DNA of 64,000 nt from Cyclina sinensis (Eukaryota; Mollusca; Bivalvia; Venerida; Veneridae), in contig JAAONU010000009.1 of assembly GCA_012932295.1 (NCBI GenBank), forward strand, positions 1,601,197 through 1,665,196, given 5' to 3'. The notes beneath the pieces were generated by a model, which worked only from the letters and a program-made list of their open reading frames with translations, did no database searches and was not told the origin of the DNA. The position numbers and the translations under genes were made by a program. Positions 1-12,259 of the stretch are shown here, piece by piece. Within the stretch, counting starts at the first letter, position 1, and each line of letters opens with the position of its first letter.

Positions 1-300
1 ACGGGCATTATCGACTATGAGGATGAAGTTGTTGGCGACAGCACCAGTGCAAGACCGTAAATAGGCGTCAAAGATGTTATCTCTATACCACTCACCACTC
101 ATGGTACCTCTATCGAAGACACATAGGTGTGTGTCCCTACTAGCTTCTGCGGCCAAAACTATCACTGAGTCCCTGCCAAACCGGGCTTAGTCTGCTAAAT
201 GAAACCTCTCCACTGATCTCTGCAACTACCTATTAACCTATCCTTGTATAGACAGGGTAAAGCCGAAACTCGTATGTGAAGATGACTAGTTTCCACTGTT
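1..300 (-). pseudogene. Tc1/mariner-like transposase fragment at window edge
   Basis: On the minus strand from about position 190 down to 1 an open frame reads through motifs typical of the Tc1 DDE transposase core: VIVLAAEAS, then HLCVFDRGTMSGEWYRDNIF, then NNFILIVDNA at the edge. The last motif corresponds to the second catalytic Asp block, usually written DDNARPH. Upstream (about 240-300) a decayed VIFTYEFRL resembles the first catalytic block FTDESRF, with Tyr where Asp is expected, and stop codons separate the two parts. The element is therefore a dead copy. The rest lies left of the window. The Tc1 assignment rests on motif spacing and remembered family consensus, not on a search. Confidence 0.6.
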
Positions 301-3300
301 GAAAAAAAATTTGTCCGTACAAAAGAATAATCTAATGATTACAGAAATCCGTGGACGAGGATTTCTACTAAGAAACTTTCGACTTCGTTCTAGCACAGCA
401 ATTATAAAGACTTAGATACTGAAAAAGTAAATTTCAGCTTATTTCAGCATAAGCAAAATTCCACAAATGAAAAATAAAGATGATATGAATAAAAGCACAG
501 CAGATCAATCTCTTGTTGATTCAATTGGAATCTCTTTATCATGTAGTTTGCTAACTCAAACGTCCAAGAAGTTTTATATTTTATTCAAATGAAATGTTCA
601 TTGTCAAATATAACTCGAGTAGAGAAGCATACATGTTCTAGCAGAGCGCTGGTATAAAAACTGTTGCGATAAATTTATACTTAATAGGTAACGACGCACT
701 CGAGACACTACTTATGATTTTATTTGAGCCTGAAAGAGAGAGCGAGTTTCTATTATACCTGGCACCAACCCAAAGCAATGTGAACTGAAGTAAGTGTGGC
801 TTCAGTTATTATTGCCTTAGAACGATCCTCAAGACACGGCTAGGTGTTCGAACCTAGGACCAAGCCGCTGTTAATTATCTACTCAGATTCCTAAGTGTTG
901 TTAAGAAAACCCAACTTATTGAAGGGATAAAACCTTTCTTCAGCTATCAGTTTTATCAGAAACCGATAATTCCTACATCAACAAACCTAAAGTCCGAAGC
1001 TTGAAAACCCGAATTTATTAATGTAGTAGATGTTGAGTTCGATCTTAATCACGATTACAGTACCGAACAATTGGCATGTCCGGAAAGAACATTTCTCCTC
1101 CCCATCCCTCTCCCAAACTACTACCTACCCTTTTTCGGTTACGTAGGACCTCGGTTACGTAGGACGAGGTTACGTAGGACCTCGGTTACGTAGGACGAGG
1201 TTCGAACCCTGATAGTACTAAGGCGATGTGAATGGGGGGAAAAATTTGGAGATTTATAGTTATTTTTCAAAATGATAAATATTCCCAGAATGATAATTCA
1301 GTAAATTAATAAATTACAGTTTTACTGTATTATAGATAAGTAAAGACGAATCAAGGGAGGTCACTCTTTCTATGCCCAATGAAATAGTCAATTGTGTCCC
1401 TTAGAAGTAGATATATTACCCTAGTGTACAAACATACTATAGGTTAATAAATGGTTCCTTTTACTGTGATTGTATCATTGAATTGCATCTATTCATAGAA
1501 TATACGTTCAGTTCAAATTTAATGAAATGTTTAATCTAAAGACAAACAGACTAAAATCTTTTTGAGTGATATTGATATTTCATAAAAAGTTTAATATAAT
1601 CTGTTTTTAATTAACACAGGTCGAAGCTTTCATAACCTGTTTGAAAAAAGTATGAATTTGATGGATTTGTATTATCTCTTCTTTCTTTTTTCACGTATTT
1701 TGGAGAAAATTCAATTGAACAATTTTTCAAAAAAATCTCTCCTGTTACTCTTTGCGACATATAGTTATTTAAGGAATACATACAGCTTCATTCTTTGAAC
1801 CATTTGAAACGGTCTGGAGCTAAATGATCAAACAAAAAGCTCTCAAATAACATTTTGACACTATACTTATTGATTGAACAAAATGTGTATTTTACATTTT
1901 TTGCTCTTGTACATCATGTTAACGTAAATCGACAGCATACTAGAATATGTCTAATCATAAAATACAATGCAACACGAAACAAAACTTTCATTGGCTTAAA
2001 AATAAACTAGATCGTAACCAACGAGTACGTTTTTTCTTTGTTGGAAAGAACTGTACGCAAAAAAATGACATACACGTATTCACTAGAAGAAAACTTTAAA
2101 AAGTACATTCAGCAATTCATGTATTATCCAACATTGGCGTTTTTATTAATATTAAAAGTCAAATTATTACAAATCACATTTAAAATGTTATCTGTGTGTG
2201 TCATATAAACTGCCATTGAAGATTAAATTTTCTCTGCGCGTATCAAAGGAAAATATTGCAGTGCTTTATTTTTAGGGAACGTTTTCTGATACACATTGAG
2301 TAACGTTTTCATTTACGTTTGGCAGACCTTCAACAATTAAACCGGAGTTTTAAATGTTAAAATATTTACAATGTGTCCCATCTGTCTTGTAAACCGAGAC
2401 CGTCTATCCAGTTGTTCATTTCTCTTATTAAATACTGATATCGGAGCTGCTAGAAAACAAACTGAAATAAATCAAACAGTTAACTATATACGTACAGCCT
2501 TCAAAAATGAATGCTGTTAGTTAAAGAATTAATTATCTTCGACAAAGGTTAAAATGTTTGCAAGTTTGGCATCATAACTAAAATGTACATCTGTGTCTTG
2601 TCCAGTCATTTTGATTCCAATTTGAATTTTGTGGAAACAAGCGTTAAAATTAGTAATACGATGCTCTTTGCGTGATAAGTTTTAGTATACATTGGTCTTA
2701 ATTGTTCTTAAGTTGCAGTTTTAAGGAACAATTGGTAAAAATGTGCTAAGGAAATGAAAAATAATACAGTTTTTTTAGCGTTTGTGGCTCTTTTGTTTTT
2801 ACCTTGTCAAGACGACATGTGGAGAGATTCAAACTTTGTCTTCAAGCTATTCCTAATCAAACGTATTTAAATTTCTTTTTGTTGTGAATGTTCAGTGGGA
2901 CAATGCAGAACATACAATAGTATAACATTATATATTTAGAACTGAACAGCACATGATAAACACTGAACAAATAATTTAATTTAAAACTTTTTGGACTACA
3001 AAATCATATAAATTTATGGACAAACGCATAAGAGTATAACATGGATTCGATTCTCTTGATATTCTAAAAAATTAAAGTCTTTAACACGAAACTGCATACC
3101 AAACATTAGAAGAACGCGAGTGTTTAACATTGCCAATTTTTCTAATGTGCTAGACACCTCAAATGAATTACACATATCGACAGCTCAGATGAATTACACA
3201 TATAGACAGGAATCATTATGACGATTCAAAACTGTAGAAAACGTTATGTTTTTTATTGTACATCACACTTATTCATCATCATCATTTCATTCAAAATTGA

Positions 3301-4513
3301 GTTTTAGTTACTTAAGTAGACACACCAAGAAAGAAAATTTTAAATTTACAAAAGTATATCGTTATCGAGTATTTTTAAACTCAAACAACTAAATACTTTT
3401 CCATATCTATCAACGTTTTTACGAACTGGATGTTGCATCCAATAAAAGCAAAATATGAATTAGTTATGGTTGTTGGAGTAGCAAGAAGACCTTCAGATCC
3501 ATTAATTTATAACTAACATAAGACAGTCCTACTGCTAAATTAACGGCAAGAAAAAAATGATAAGCTTTTACCGTCTCAACACGTTGTTAGGTTGTCGGAT
3601 ACTACGTGGTGTAAATTGAACGTTGTTCTTTTAATTTGAAACTGCACATGACTAGTATTGTCGCAGATTTATGCACTTTTATAGAACAACTTTGAAAAGG
3701 GTTATACTCGATTTTGTATTTGTCAAATTAACATGATGTTTTTGAAGACATCTGTGGTTAAACATTGCCTAATACCTAAAATGTCGTGTTGAAAGTTTGA
3801 CCACAAAAAACTATCACACATTGATTTTTGCCTTCTCTAAATTACCATAATGTTCTATCTTTGAAAAATGCGGGTCAATGAAAAATGCGAGTCAAGTCTT
3901 CGAAGATTACTAAAACATGGATATGGATCACACAATGGCCTCACAACTACAACGCATGTTGCATGTTACGTGATGTGACGTCTTTGATGTCAAAATCATT
4001 TATAGAAATGTGATATCTGCATTTTTTATTCACTTATAAGTGTATCTTCTGGTTGTCAATTTGCGAAAAAAGAATACAGAAGTAATTTCTGAACAGTCTT
4101 TTATATGAAAGTGTAAAATTTGACCACATAGCTGATAATCTCAGGACACGGACCAATTATAATTTTGCTATTAGAATTTTAAGTTCAATAAGGTAAAATA
4201 TGACAAGGCAATAATAATTGGACATCATCAGCCCAAAAGTTCATTTTATACACATACACTGATAAAGCACAATTCCATTATGAGTTTAGCTGACCTTTAA
4301 CGTTGTTCGTCACGCATTCTACCGGTATAAAGTTAAAGTTAACCTATCTTTTAGTTAACGTAATGCGTGGATTTACTGATTTTTCTAACACCCAGGCAAA
4401 CATTGGCTTAAGCAATATGCTAATTCAACATTAAATTGAATACTAATAGCTGGAACTATAAAGAACTGCATGTAATGAATATTAAGTGATTATACTTTCA
4501 AATATGTCAGATA
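301..4513. other. Intergenic, no gene seen
   Basis: AT-rich sequence with frequent stops in all frames. I found no exon with plausible splice sites or recognisable domain. The only structured items are a short minisatellite at 1137-1202 and a palindromic TTCGAACC-type motif near 840-860 that resembles a tRNA B box but has no matching A box. Confidence 0.6.
1137..1202. repeat. Short minisatellite, alternating 16/14-bp units
   Basis: Four units of GGTTACGTAGGAC followed alternately by CTC or GAG are arranged in tandem. The alternation makes adjacent units close to an inverted pair around the GAGG/CCTC junctions. It ends in GGTTCGAACCC, which resembles a tRNA B box. Confidence 0.8.
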
Positions 4514-5870
4514 TTACACCATATATGCACCAAAAAAATTCATATGAGCAATCGGAACGATTTCCGCTATAAAATGAACTTCCACTGCCAGTCTGTCGCC
4601 TTTGGACAAACGGAATGCACCACCCAGGTAACTAGTGACTGTCTGGTCGTCTGTCTTGAACGAGCAGTAGTAATTTATTGCCTTCAAGATGACTTTTTGA
4701 TTTGCTTTCTGGTTTACTTTTTTCATAACCGCTGTCATCTTTACATCTATAGCGAGTAAAGTGCCTGTCATCTAAAAAACACATCCAGAATAACTGTAAT
4801 CATTTACAAGTTTAGTATATATTAATCTTAAATGTTATAACTACATCTAGCTCTGTCAAAACCTTGACGCAATAGATAAAATCATATGACGCATCATTCT
4901 TATTCAATAAACTTCGTGAATGAAATGTTGAACCGTAATTAAAGCGGTACATACATTATGATAAAGTAAAAATCTGACGGAGAGGTCGAAGAAAACGTGT
5001 CGTTTACCTTTTGCAAGTTTGTCTTTCAGCCAATGGTCAACAAACTGTAGAAATATAAATTACTCGATGATGCAAAGGTATTGTTTTAAATGAACTATAA
5101 TCGGTTTAGAACTTTGTTCTCTATTTATCTAAAATAACTGCAATAGTACTAACAGATCCCAAACTTTATATATTGAACTTATTAGATTTTTATAAATGTT
5201 TATACATTATTATTTTATTTTACAACCTGCGCACGGCTTGCTTTTTTTGCTTTTTTCTCTCTCATTGACTTTCAATCCGCTTGTTTAAATCTGCAAACAC
5301 TATTTTGTTTTCTACTTGCACTTACCCATGTCGTAGTTTATTCGAAAAGATAATGTTAACTTTCCCTTACGAATTAATAGTCTTTTCGTTGTGTGCTCCT
5401 TAAATGGAATTTGTTAAATCAAATAATCTCATGTTCTATCCGTTAACTTTAAAAGAGCTTGAATATTTTTTGTTTCAATTCTTTAAATATAATCTTAGAA
5501 AAAAATATTTGTTCATACATACGTAACCAACAAGTACATCTAACGTCTTCCTGTTTTCCATACAACATATCTCATTGTTCTTTCCTTTACGTACAATCCC
5601 TTCTATATCATCATCTGGGTGAACTGTTATGTCCTTACAGAGGACACAGATACCGGCTTCAGTCGAAACGTCCCTTTGCTTCTCAGATTCTATGTAACAG
5701 ACTGTAATGATTATAAAAGTTAGCAAAACCACATGGATACATACATATACGCACAACGCTATATTGTAGCATCTGTTATTTTTTTCTTTTCTTCGAACAA
5801 TTTCTTTTCTGTCCTTAATATTTTTATTTTCTTTTAGAAACGTGATTTCTGCTTCATTTGCTAATTCCAT
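4514..5870 (-). CDS. TNF-superfamily ligand-like gene, model incomplete
   Basis: Three exons are supported. Exon 1 (5870-5523, 116 codons, start ATG at 5870, donor GTATGT) encodes a Lys/Arg-rich cytoplasmic tail, one hydrophobic segment at about residues 36-60 (IALCVYVCIHVVLLTFIIIT) and a Cys-bearing stalk (CVLC, later CC), which is a type II membrane topology. A small exon (5044-5008) reads FVDHWLKDKLAK between a CTACAG acceptor and a GTAAAC donor. The last exon (4771-4514) carries the C-terminal half of a TNF homology domain: SYLGGAFRLSKGDRLAVEV and the terminal NFFGAYMV before the stop. The N-terminal half of the domain was not found, and the small exon ends in phase 1 whereas the last exon starts in phase 0. 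At least one exon is thus missing or the gene is broken. The likely role, by family, is a trimeric cytokine binding TNF receptors. Confidence 0.6.
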
Positions 5871-6109
5871 TTTAATAAAAATATGTATCCAAGTGCTTCG
5901 AAAAAAAATGTCAGATTTACAGCTGATGCGTGATAGAATTATTGTAAGCGAAATGTTTTGAGTCGGTATCGATTTTGGCTTTTAGACGCAGTAATATTTA
6001 AAGCGACTGCCTCACAGAATTGAGCTGAAAGTTTTTCTGTTTGAAATTAAAGAAAAGTTGATATACTATGGGAAAAAACATAATATTATCTTTCTATGCA
6101 CCATGAAAA

Positions 6110-6190
6110 CTGAAAAAAAGGTTTTGTTTCTACTGGGATTCGAACCCATGCCCTACAGCTCTGAGCCACATAGGCTAGTTATCATAATTC
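6110..6190 (-). repeat. tRNA-derived SINE-like fragment
   Basis: The minus strand shows TGGCTCAGAGC (A-box-like) about 22 bases before GGGTTCGAATCCCAG (B-box-like). The anticodon arm is not formed, so this is not a tRNA gene. A short hairpin (ACCCCGT at 6221-6227, ACGGGGT at 6233-6239) lies beside it. Confidence 0.4.
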
Positions 6191-6597
6191 GTGAAAATTC
6201 AAGTTATAACCAAATTATCTACCCCGTGACTAACGGGGTAAATTTTTTACCCATAATATGTATAAATCTTTATATTGTGATGTGTTTCTGTCACAAAACA
6301 TTGGCCAATAACTTAATTTAGATAGAAAAAAATTAAAAAAAGAAGCTTTATTATGCAATAAATTAAACAGGACCCATCAGCATTACCTCAGTAAAACATG
6401 TGACCAATTTAACATACATGGCAAAATGGCAAATATAAAAAATACAACTTTATAATTTCTTATAGTAAAGAGGCATAGTAATACTTAAACAGTTTTAACA
6501 AATTTAACATTTTGGGAGAGACAATATAGATATCCAAATTTTCTGTAGTTACAACTGATATAAGTTTAAAATGTTGACAAAATATTTTTAGGTTTAT

Positions 6598-7130
6598 GTA
6601 TTTTGATGTTTTCTTTTTTCAAAAGCTTTAAACAAATATGTTGCAAGATTTTGAACATCTTCATTGTTTTCGCTTGTGAATAATTGCAGAAATTTAAAAT
6701 AACTTGGGTGCCGCCAAAAATATTTTCTGATATATTGTTTCCTTAGTTTCAAAATCTAGACATTCAATAACAAAGTGATATTCATCCTCCAACTTGTGAC
6801 AGCTAGGACATTTTCTATCTTCGTATTGAATACTATTTGGAAGACCCTATCTACCAGTCTCAACAGCTAATCTATGGGATGATAATCTCAAAAGTGATAA
6901 TGCTACTCTGAATTCTTTTTATGTTTATGACTGTTAGATAGTTACTGAAACTGAAATCAAATAAATGTTTATAAAATATAGCCCGACTTGATTCATTCAT
7001 AGTTAAATTTAAATCTTGCATGTTAATATCCATCAGACGTTGTTTAACAACACTTAAAAAAGGTTTATCATCTCCTACCCCCTCCGCAAGCCAAACGTGA
7101 TTAAAACCTAGATTTGATAAAAGATTCACC
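6598..7130 (-). pseudogene. Non-LTR retrotransposon (LINE) ORF2 C-terminal remnant
   Basis: On the minus strand, frame-shifted pieces give WLAEGVGDDKPFLSVVKQRL, then LRLSSHRLAVETGR, then RKCPSCHKLEDEYHFVIEC, then FWRHPSYFKFLQLFTSEN. The block 'LRxSSHxLxxExGR...CxxC....EDExHFxxxC' is the usual C-terminal region after the reverse transcriptase of many LINEs found in invertebrates. At least one frameshift near 6890 and a stop after VETGR show it is dead. The 3' end is probably near 6330-6598. The RT domain itself is not present. Confidence 0.7.
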
Positions 7131-7289
7131 CTAGAGACTCAAATTATCTTTCGAGGATTTAAATCTACACAATTTTCCAGACAATTATACACCTGTTTGA
7201 TGTATTTAACGGAGCTAGAATAACAATCGCAGTCGCTTTAAATTTTCTCAGTGCCGCGTAAAAGACAGGTGACGTAGGTGGTGTAATAT

Positions 7290-7406
7290 GATATCGTTAC
7301 TTTATCGTAAAGATAAAAGGGACTTGGCTCTATGACTTATATAACAACGTGTGAATGAAAAGATATCGTTACTTTATCGTAAAGATAAAAGGGACTTGGC
7401 TCTGTG
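7290..7406. repeat. Two-copy tandem duplication, 72-bp period
   Basis: A block beginning GATATCGTTACTTTATCG and running through GGGACTTGGCTCT occurs at 7290 and again at 7362 with almost no change. Recent local duplication is the simplest reading. The block contains TTATCGTAAAGATAA, an imperfect palindrome. Confidence 0.8.
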
Positions 7407-7794
7407 ACCTTAATGAAAAATTGAATGAAACATTTACAAATTTTTTTGACAGTTCTTTGGCACGACGAAGTATTGTTAAAGGGGATATTCGCCATTCCAC
7501 ACATTATTGTATTTGTTCTTTCAATGCAATGCTGTCAATCAAATTTCCGTGTTGCCTTTTAGAAGTGCATTATCCATATTTGTATGTAAATTGCGATATT
7601 CTAATTATAATTCTACCTTTATTGTTGTCACTAATGAGTTTTTTAATTCAGTCATAACAATATCCCCTTTCATAAAGTAATTGTATGTTAGAAAATAAAC
7701 AACTATTTTTTTTCACATCAACTCCGTCTCAAGGGTTGTAAATCAAACTGTCAGCATGGATACTAATAAGAATTTGACTTCTGCATGCCTAGGG

Positions 7795-7990
7795 GGTGGA
7801 TTAGTGCTCCAGGGGTTACACGCTGGACTGGTAATCCAGGAATTGCTCGTTCGATTCTCCGCGCCTCCACTAACATAAATGATTTTCTATCGGTGAGACT
7901 TAATCGAGGCCCTATGTATCGATGCTGTATACACTGAGGATGTAAAAGAAAGGGCGTGTCTCATGAATAGGACTTTGTTTGTTTCTTTTT
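7795..7990 (+). repeat. tRNA-Thr-related SINE or tRNA pseudogene
   Basis: Positions 7797-7870 resemble a tRNA. A perfect anticodon arm CTGGA-CTGGTAA-TCCAG would carry anticodon GGT (Thr), and GTTCGATTC is B-box-like. The T stem does not pair and the acceptor stem is only partial, so a working tRNA is unlikely. A non-tRNA body follows to about 7990, as in a SINE. Confidence 0.5.
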
Positions 7991-7999
7991 TGCACGGTC

Positions 8000-10550
8000 C
8001 TCTACAACCTACAATAACTAATCCCTTCGAAGGACATCAGTCATATTGGAAAGTGTTACCGACAACTCAAATAGATAAAAGGCCTAAGTGTTGAACTTTC
8101 AAGAAAAGTTAACTGCAGAGGCCAGACATAGCCAGTTCTGTTTCTAAAGTTTCTGTCATCTAGCACAAACTGGATTATTTTTCAAACATTCACTTCTGTG
8201 TGCGTACATAAATGATAAATTGTTGAAACGTTTCAAGATAAAGTTTTAATTCAAACGGAAAATATTTTTTGTTTTGTTGTGGTTCATTAAATACCACATA
8301 TTTTGAGAAGAATATTTAGGTTTAGAGGACACTAATTTAACTCCATAGTAACGAATATTTCGTTTATGTTACAGACCCGATGAGAAATTCAGTTTAAATT
8401 TTCTTGTGCTTGCTTTTCGACATGTTTAAAAAAAACAACGATCAAACGGCATACCGCTGTAAGGATCATACTAATTGTATATAAACACATTGATCTGAAC
8501 AAAAAAAATCTCAACCTACTTGTTAACTTACGTAAATAGATGTTAGTTGTTAAACTTTTATTTTCTTCAAATAATGTGACATTTGAAATGCCTGTCAACG
8601 TTTTGCTACACGCACGCAAAGTAAAACGCAGTTTATTGGATTTTACCTGGCGCCTAGTTAACTGATAGGTACGTTTCAATGATTCTAGATTCTAAATTTC
8701 ACGTTACCTTTCGAGCATTCAATAAGTAACGCGCACAAAAAGTGTTAACTATGGGTAAGAAGGAAAGGAAATAATTATGATACAGTTGAGCTACGTACTC
8801 CTACATTTTTATTGTAAAATATGTATTGAACCATTTATTAGCAGGAAAGGATTTTTTTGGTAAACAGAGCGAATGAAATAGAGGATATTTGTTTGTTTTT
8901 GTGGAAGATGAGAATTTATTTCATCGAGTGAACACCATATGTGATATTTTCACGAGTGGCGCAGCAAAAATTTTCTTTTTATTTTATGCCAACACGTCAA
9001 AAATGGGTATTTTATGACATTTTTACTCAGGGCCTTCAATAAATTCCCCATGGTGAGCCCCAAATCAGTTAATGCGTACTTTGGTCAAACCGTTACTCCG
9101 CACAAAAAAAGTGCAGACAATCTCCAATACATATGATAACTTTACTTCTGCTGAAATAAACTGAATACACTTTCATCAAATAACATTTATTTTTCTCTAC
9201 ACAGTTTATCAATATTTATTGAATTTTAGGCATACATACTTTAATTATAAAAGCGGATTAATACCGAATAATATTCAATCAATTGAATTGAAAGTCGGCC
9301 ATATTGGATATTGTCCATGTGAGTTATGTAAACAAATCAGACATTTTAAATAATTTATGGCGAATTTCATCATTGTTCACAACTAGTTAGGCTCAGGAAT
9401 TCAATATTATAACTGGATTTAACAAAATTTCACTCGCTGTCACTGTCTGAAATACAGCGGATTCTCTTGTATTCACGTGGTGGGGAAAAGTAGTTCCGGC
9501 ACAAACAGTGGATTATCAAAATGGTGATTTCACTGATTCAAAACAGTGGATTATCACTTTTATCTCACTGATATTTCCCTATATTTCATTGGTAGGCATA
9601 AAATAAAACAAAGTAATAAATATCCTCGAAGGTAATCAATTTAATAACCAAATCCCAAAACTCAAAATATCTTCGGGAAAGAAAAAAAAACAAGAAAAAA
9701 AACGTTACATTAGGTTACATTAGGTATTTATATTGACTTACGTCCTTATGTATTTTTCTGACAGTAAACACTGCAATATACAAGTAAATAATTATGATCT
9801 CAGTTCGTCGGTCATTTAGATCCAAGGAAGCAGTCTTTCTGAGGAATTATTAGTTGCAGAGTCCTTTCCAATTCGACGTGAAATCAAGATGTTTAAACCA
9901 AAGACTTACACAAAGCACCAGTCACAAACTACGGGCTACATCAAATCCTATATTTCTAATAAGGAAAGAAAGAAAAAAAGTGGATGTATGTGTGATTGAT
10001 GGATGGACTGACGGACTAACGAACGAAAGAATGCATGCACAAACGCGCAAAAGAACGAACGAATGAAACAGGAAATTTTAAAGCAGATAACGAAGAGAAT
10101 AGAAAAGGTGTCATTTTCATTATTAGCTAAAGAATGTTAAAATACAGCCTAAATAGCTTCATTTAAAACCTTTATTGTTATTATCTGACGAAATCAAAAT
10201 TAAAATGAAATAAGATAGTTGACAAGAATTTGTGAATGACTTGTTCATAGCTAATAAATTTGTTGGTTCCTGTCCCTGGTTTTTAGCTTTATCAAATATT
10301 TACCTTAATTTCCATCAAAGATAACGCATACTTTAAATGTAATTGATTTAAAAAGTGTGCAGATCTTTCGTGAAGGTGCATGTCGAATTCAAATTTCCCT
10401 GCAGCATTCAAACTCAAAGCGCTTATTGCGAAGAAAGACTGTCGGCTTTGAAGGTGACAAACGCCTATGACGAGACCCGAACTGTGCAAGAATAAAGTGA
10501 TTAAGTTGAAATCAAAAAGTAGAAACATAACATTCAGCATTAGCAAACAT
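8000..10550. other. Intergenic, no gene seen
   Basis: AT-rich, with only short open frames and no recognisable domain. A stretch with GATGGATGGAC and repeated ACGAACGAA-type words at 9990-10070 is low complexity. Confidence 0.5.
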
Positions 10551-10555
10551 GTTAA

Positions 10556-10690
10556 AAGTATTCATTTATTCATCAATTCATTCATTCATTCACTTACATA
10601 TGCATTCAAGCACCAACTCACTCAAGCATTCATTCATTCATTCATTCTCACTCACTCACTTACTCACTCACTCACTCACTTCATTCATTA
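10556..10690. repeat. Tetranucleotide microsatellite (ATTC/ACTC)n
   Basis: Interrupted runs of TTCA change to CTCA and back to TTCA. The open frame across it, rich in His, Ser and Leu, is a by-product of the repeat. Confidence 0.85.
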
Positions 10691-11205
10691 TGTACGCAAA
10701 TCTGTTGTTCGTTCTCATTTTCGTCTGATAGAGATAGGTGCGTATAAAGTCTAAAAATGCTATTTTTGCTTAATCAGGGGCATAACTCTAACGATCTCCA
10801 ATAAATTTGCGTCAAAATACCCAGCTGCGTAAGTTCACATGCTGACAACTTGTCTTGGGAAGTTTCATGTCTCTAGCAGTCATATGTTTGGAGTTACACG
10901 CGACACAAACCGGTCTTCGTACGGACAGGGTGACATTCAGGCGGACAAACAATGGCAAACTTATATGTCCCCATCCTCGAAGTTTTTTTTTTTTTTATTT
11001 AAGCTTGCCACTTGCAATATTAGCCCTTCATTTATACAAAATCCATCGTCCACTGTTAAAGCATGGATTGTGTTTGACTTTAATATATGTAACTCACAAG
11101 ACATTATTCAGTTCGGTTGAAAAACATCGACATCCTAGAAGAGGAAATGAAAATAGCACACTGACATGAAGAAAAGCTCTTGACTAAATGACTAGTTGTA
11201 CTTTT

Positions 11206-11388
11206 TATACTTATTTCTGAAGCTCTAACGACTACTAATTTCTGAAGCTCTAACGACTACTTATTTCTGAACCTCTAACGACTACTTATTTCTGAACCTC
11301 TAACGACTACTTATTTCTGAACCTCTAACGACTACTTATTTCTGAAGCTCTAACAACTACTTATTTCTAAAGCTCTAACGACTACTGA
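11206..11388. repeat. 25-bp minisatellite, about 7 copies
   Basis: The unit TACTTATTTCTGAACCTC plus TAACGAC is repeated head to tail with a few substitutions (AAGCTC/AACCTC). There is no coding potential. Confidence 0.9.
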
Positions 11389-11998
11389 GACTGAAAAGGG
11401 GACAGTTTTGTCAAGGGAGTATGTTACGTGTTTATTATGCTATCAAATATATTTTATTATCCTAATGTGATTGGCATTCGCCTCGGTTAAACATACATAT
11501 ATATATTTCTAGGCTACGAAATCACGTGTCTCACTTATGCACTGTTTAATGTAAATCGACTATAATTTTGTTGTTACAATTTTAATGTCGAATAAAAGTT
11601 ATGCTATGTTATGTAATGTTATGTTTATTATGAAAATTTTTAAAAAGAAAGAACAGAAATTAAGGAAATCTTGGTAAATTTTATTTATGACTTGTAATTT
11701 TGAAAAACGAACATAGGCTTTTACACATGCACTTTACATTTTGTGAACACGGCGGACATAAGCCAACAAATTCCACGAATTTCGTATTTGGACCGTGACC
11801 AGTAAAACTGCACCTACATCAAGAAAGGCTTATATCGGGGTTCCAGTATATTTTACAGAAACTTTCGAATTAGTAATAATAATACATCGACGAGAAAAAT
11901 AGTCAAACTTTATTGAAATGTTTATAGTTTTATGCTGTAAAGTGTTTCTTTGTTGTTTTTGCTTTTCTTTCTTTCTTTCTTTCATCTTTGACACTGTA

Positions 11999-12190
11999 AA
12001 AAATGGAATAACAAGTAGCGGAAAATGTTTAACGATGCTCTATCGTAAAAATGGAATAACAAGTAGCGGAAAATGTTTAACGATGCTCTATCGTAAAAAT
12101 GGAATAACAAGTAGCGGAAAATGTTTAACGATGCTCTATCGTAAAAATGGAGTAACAAGTAGCGGAAAATGTTTAACGATGCTCTATCGT
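11999..12190. repeat. 48-bp minisatellite, exactly 4 copies
   Basis: Copies start at 11999, 12047, 12095 and 12143. The unit starts AAAAATGGAATAACAAG and ends GCTCTATCGT. The only clear difference is GGAATAAC to GGAGTAAC in the last copy, so the array is young. Because 48 is divisible by 3, both strands stay open; I see no sign that either is translated. Confidence 0.95.
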
Positions 12191-12259
12191 ATATAATATA
12201 ATTCGCATGTGTATTTGTATACTGAAGACTTTCAACATGATATTTAAAGTATAAAACCA

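Noticed and set aside
7797..7870. Functional tRNA-Thr(GGT)
   Set aside because: The anticodon arm pairs, but the T stem and most of the acceptor stem do not; a downstream body suggests a SINE.
10467..10754. 95-codon open frame with His/Ser/Leu repeats
   Set aside because: Translation of a TTCA/CTCA microsatellite.
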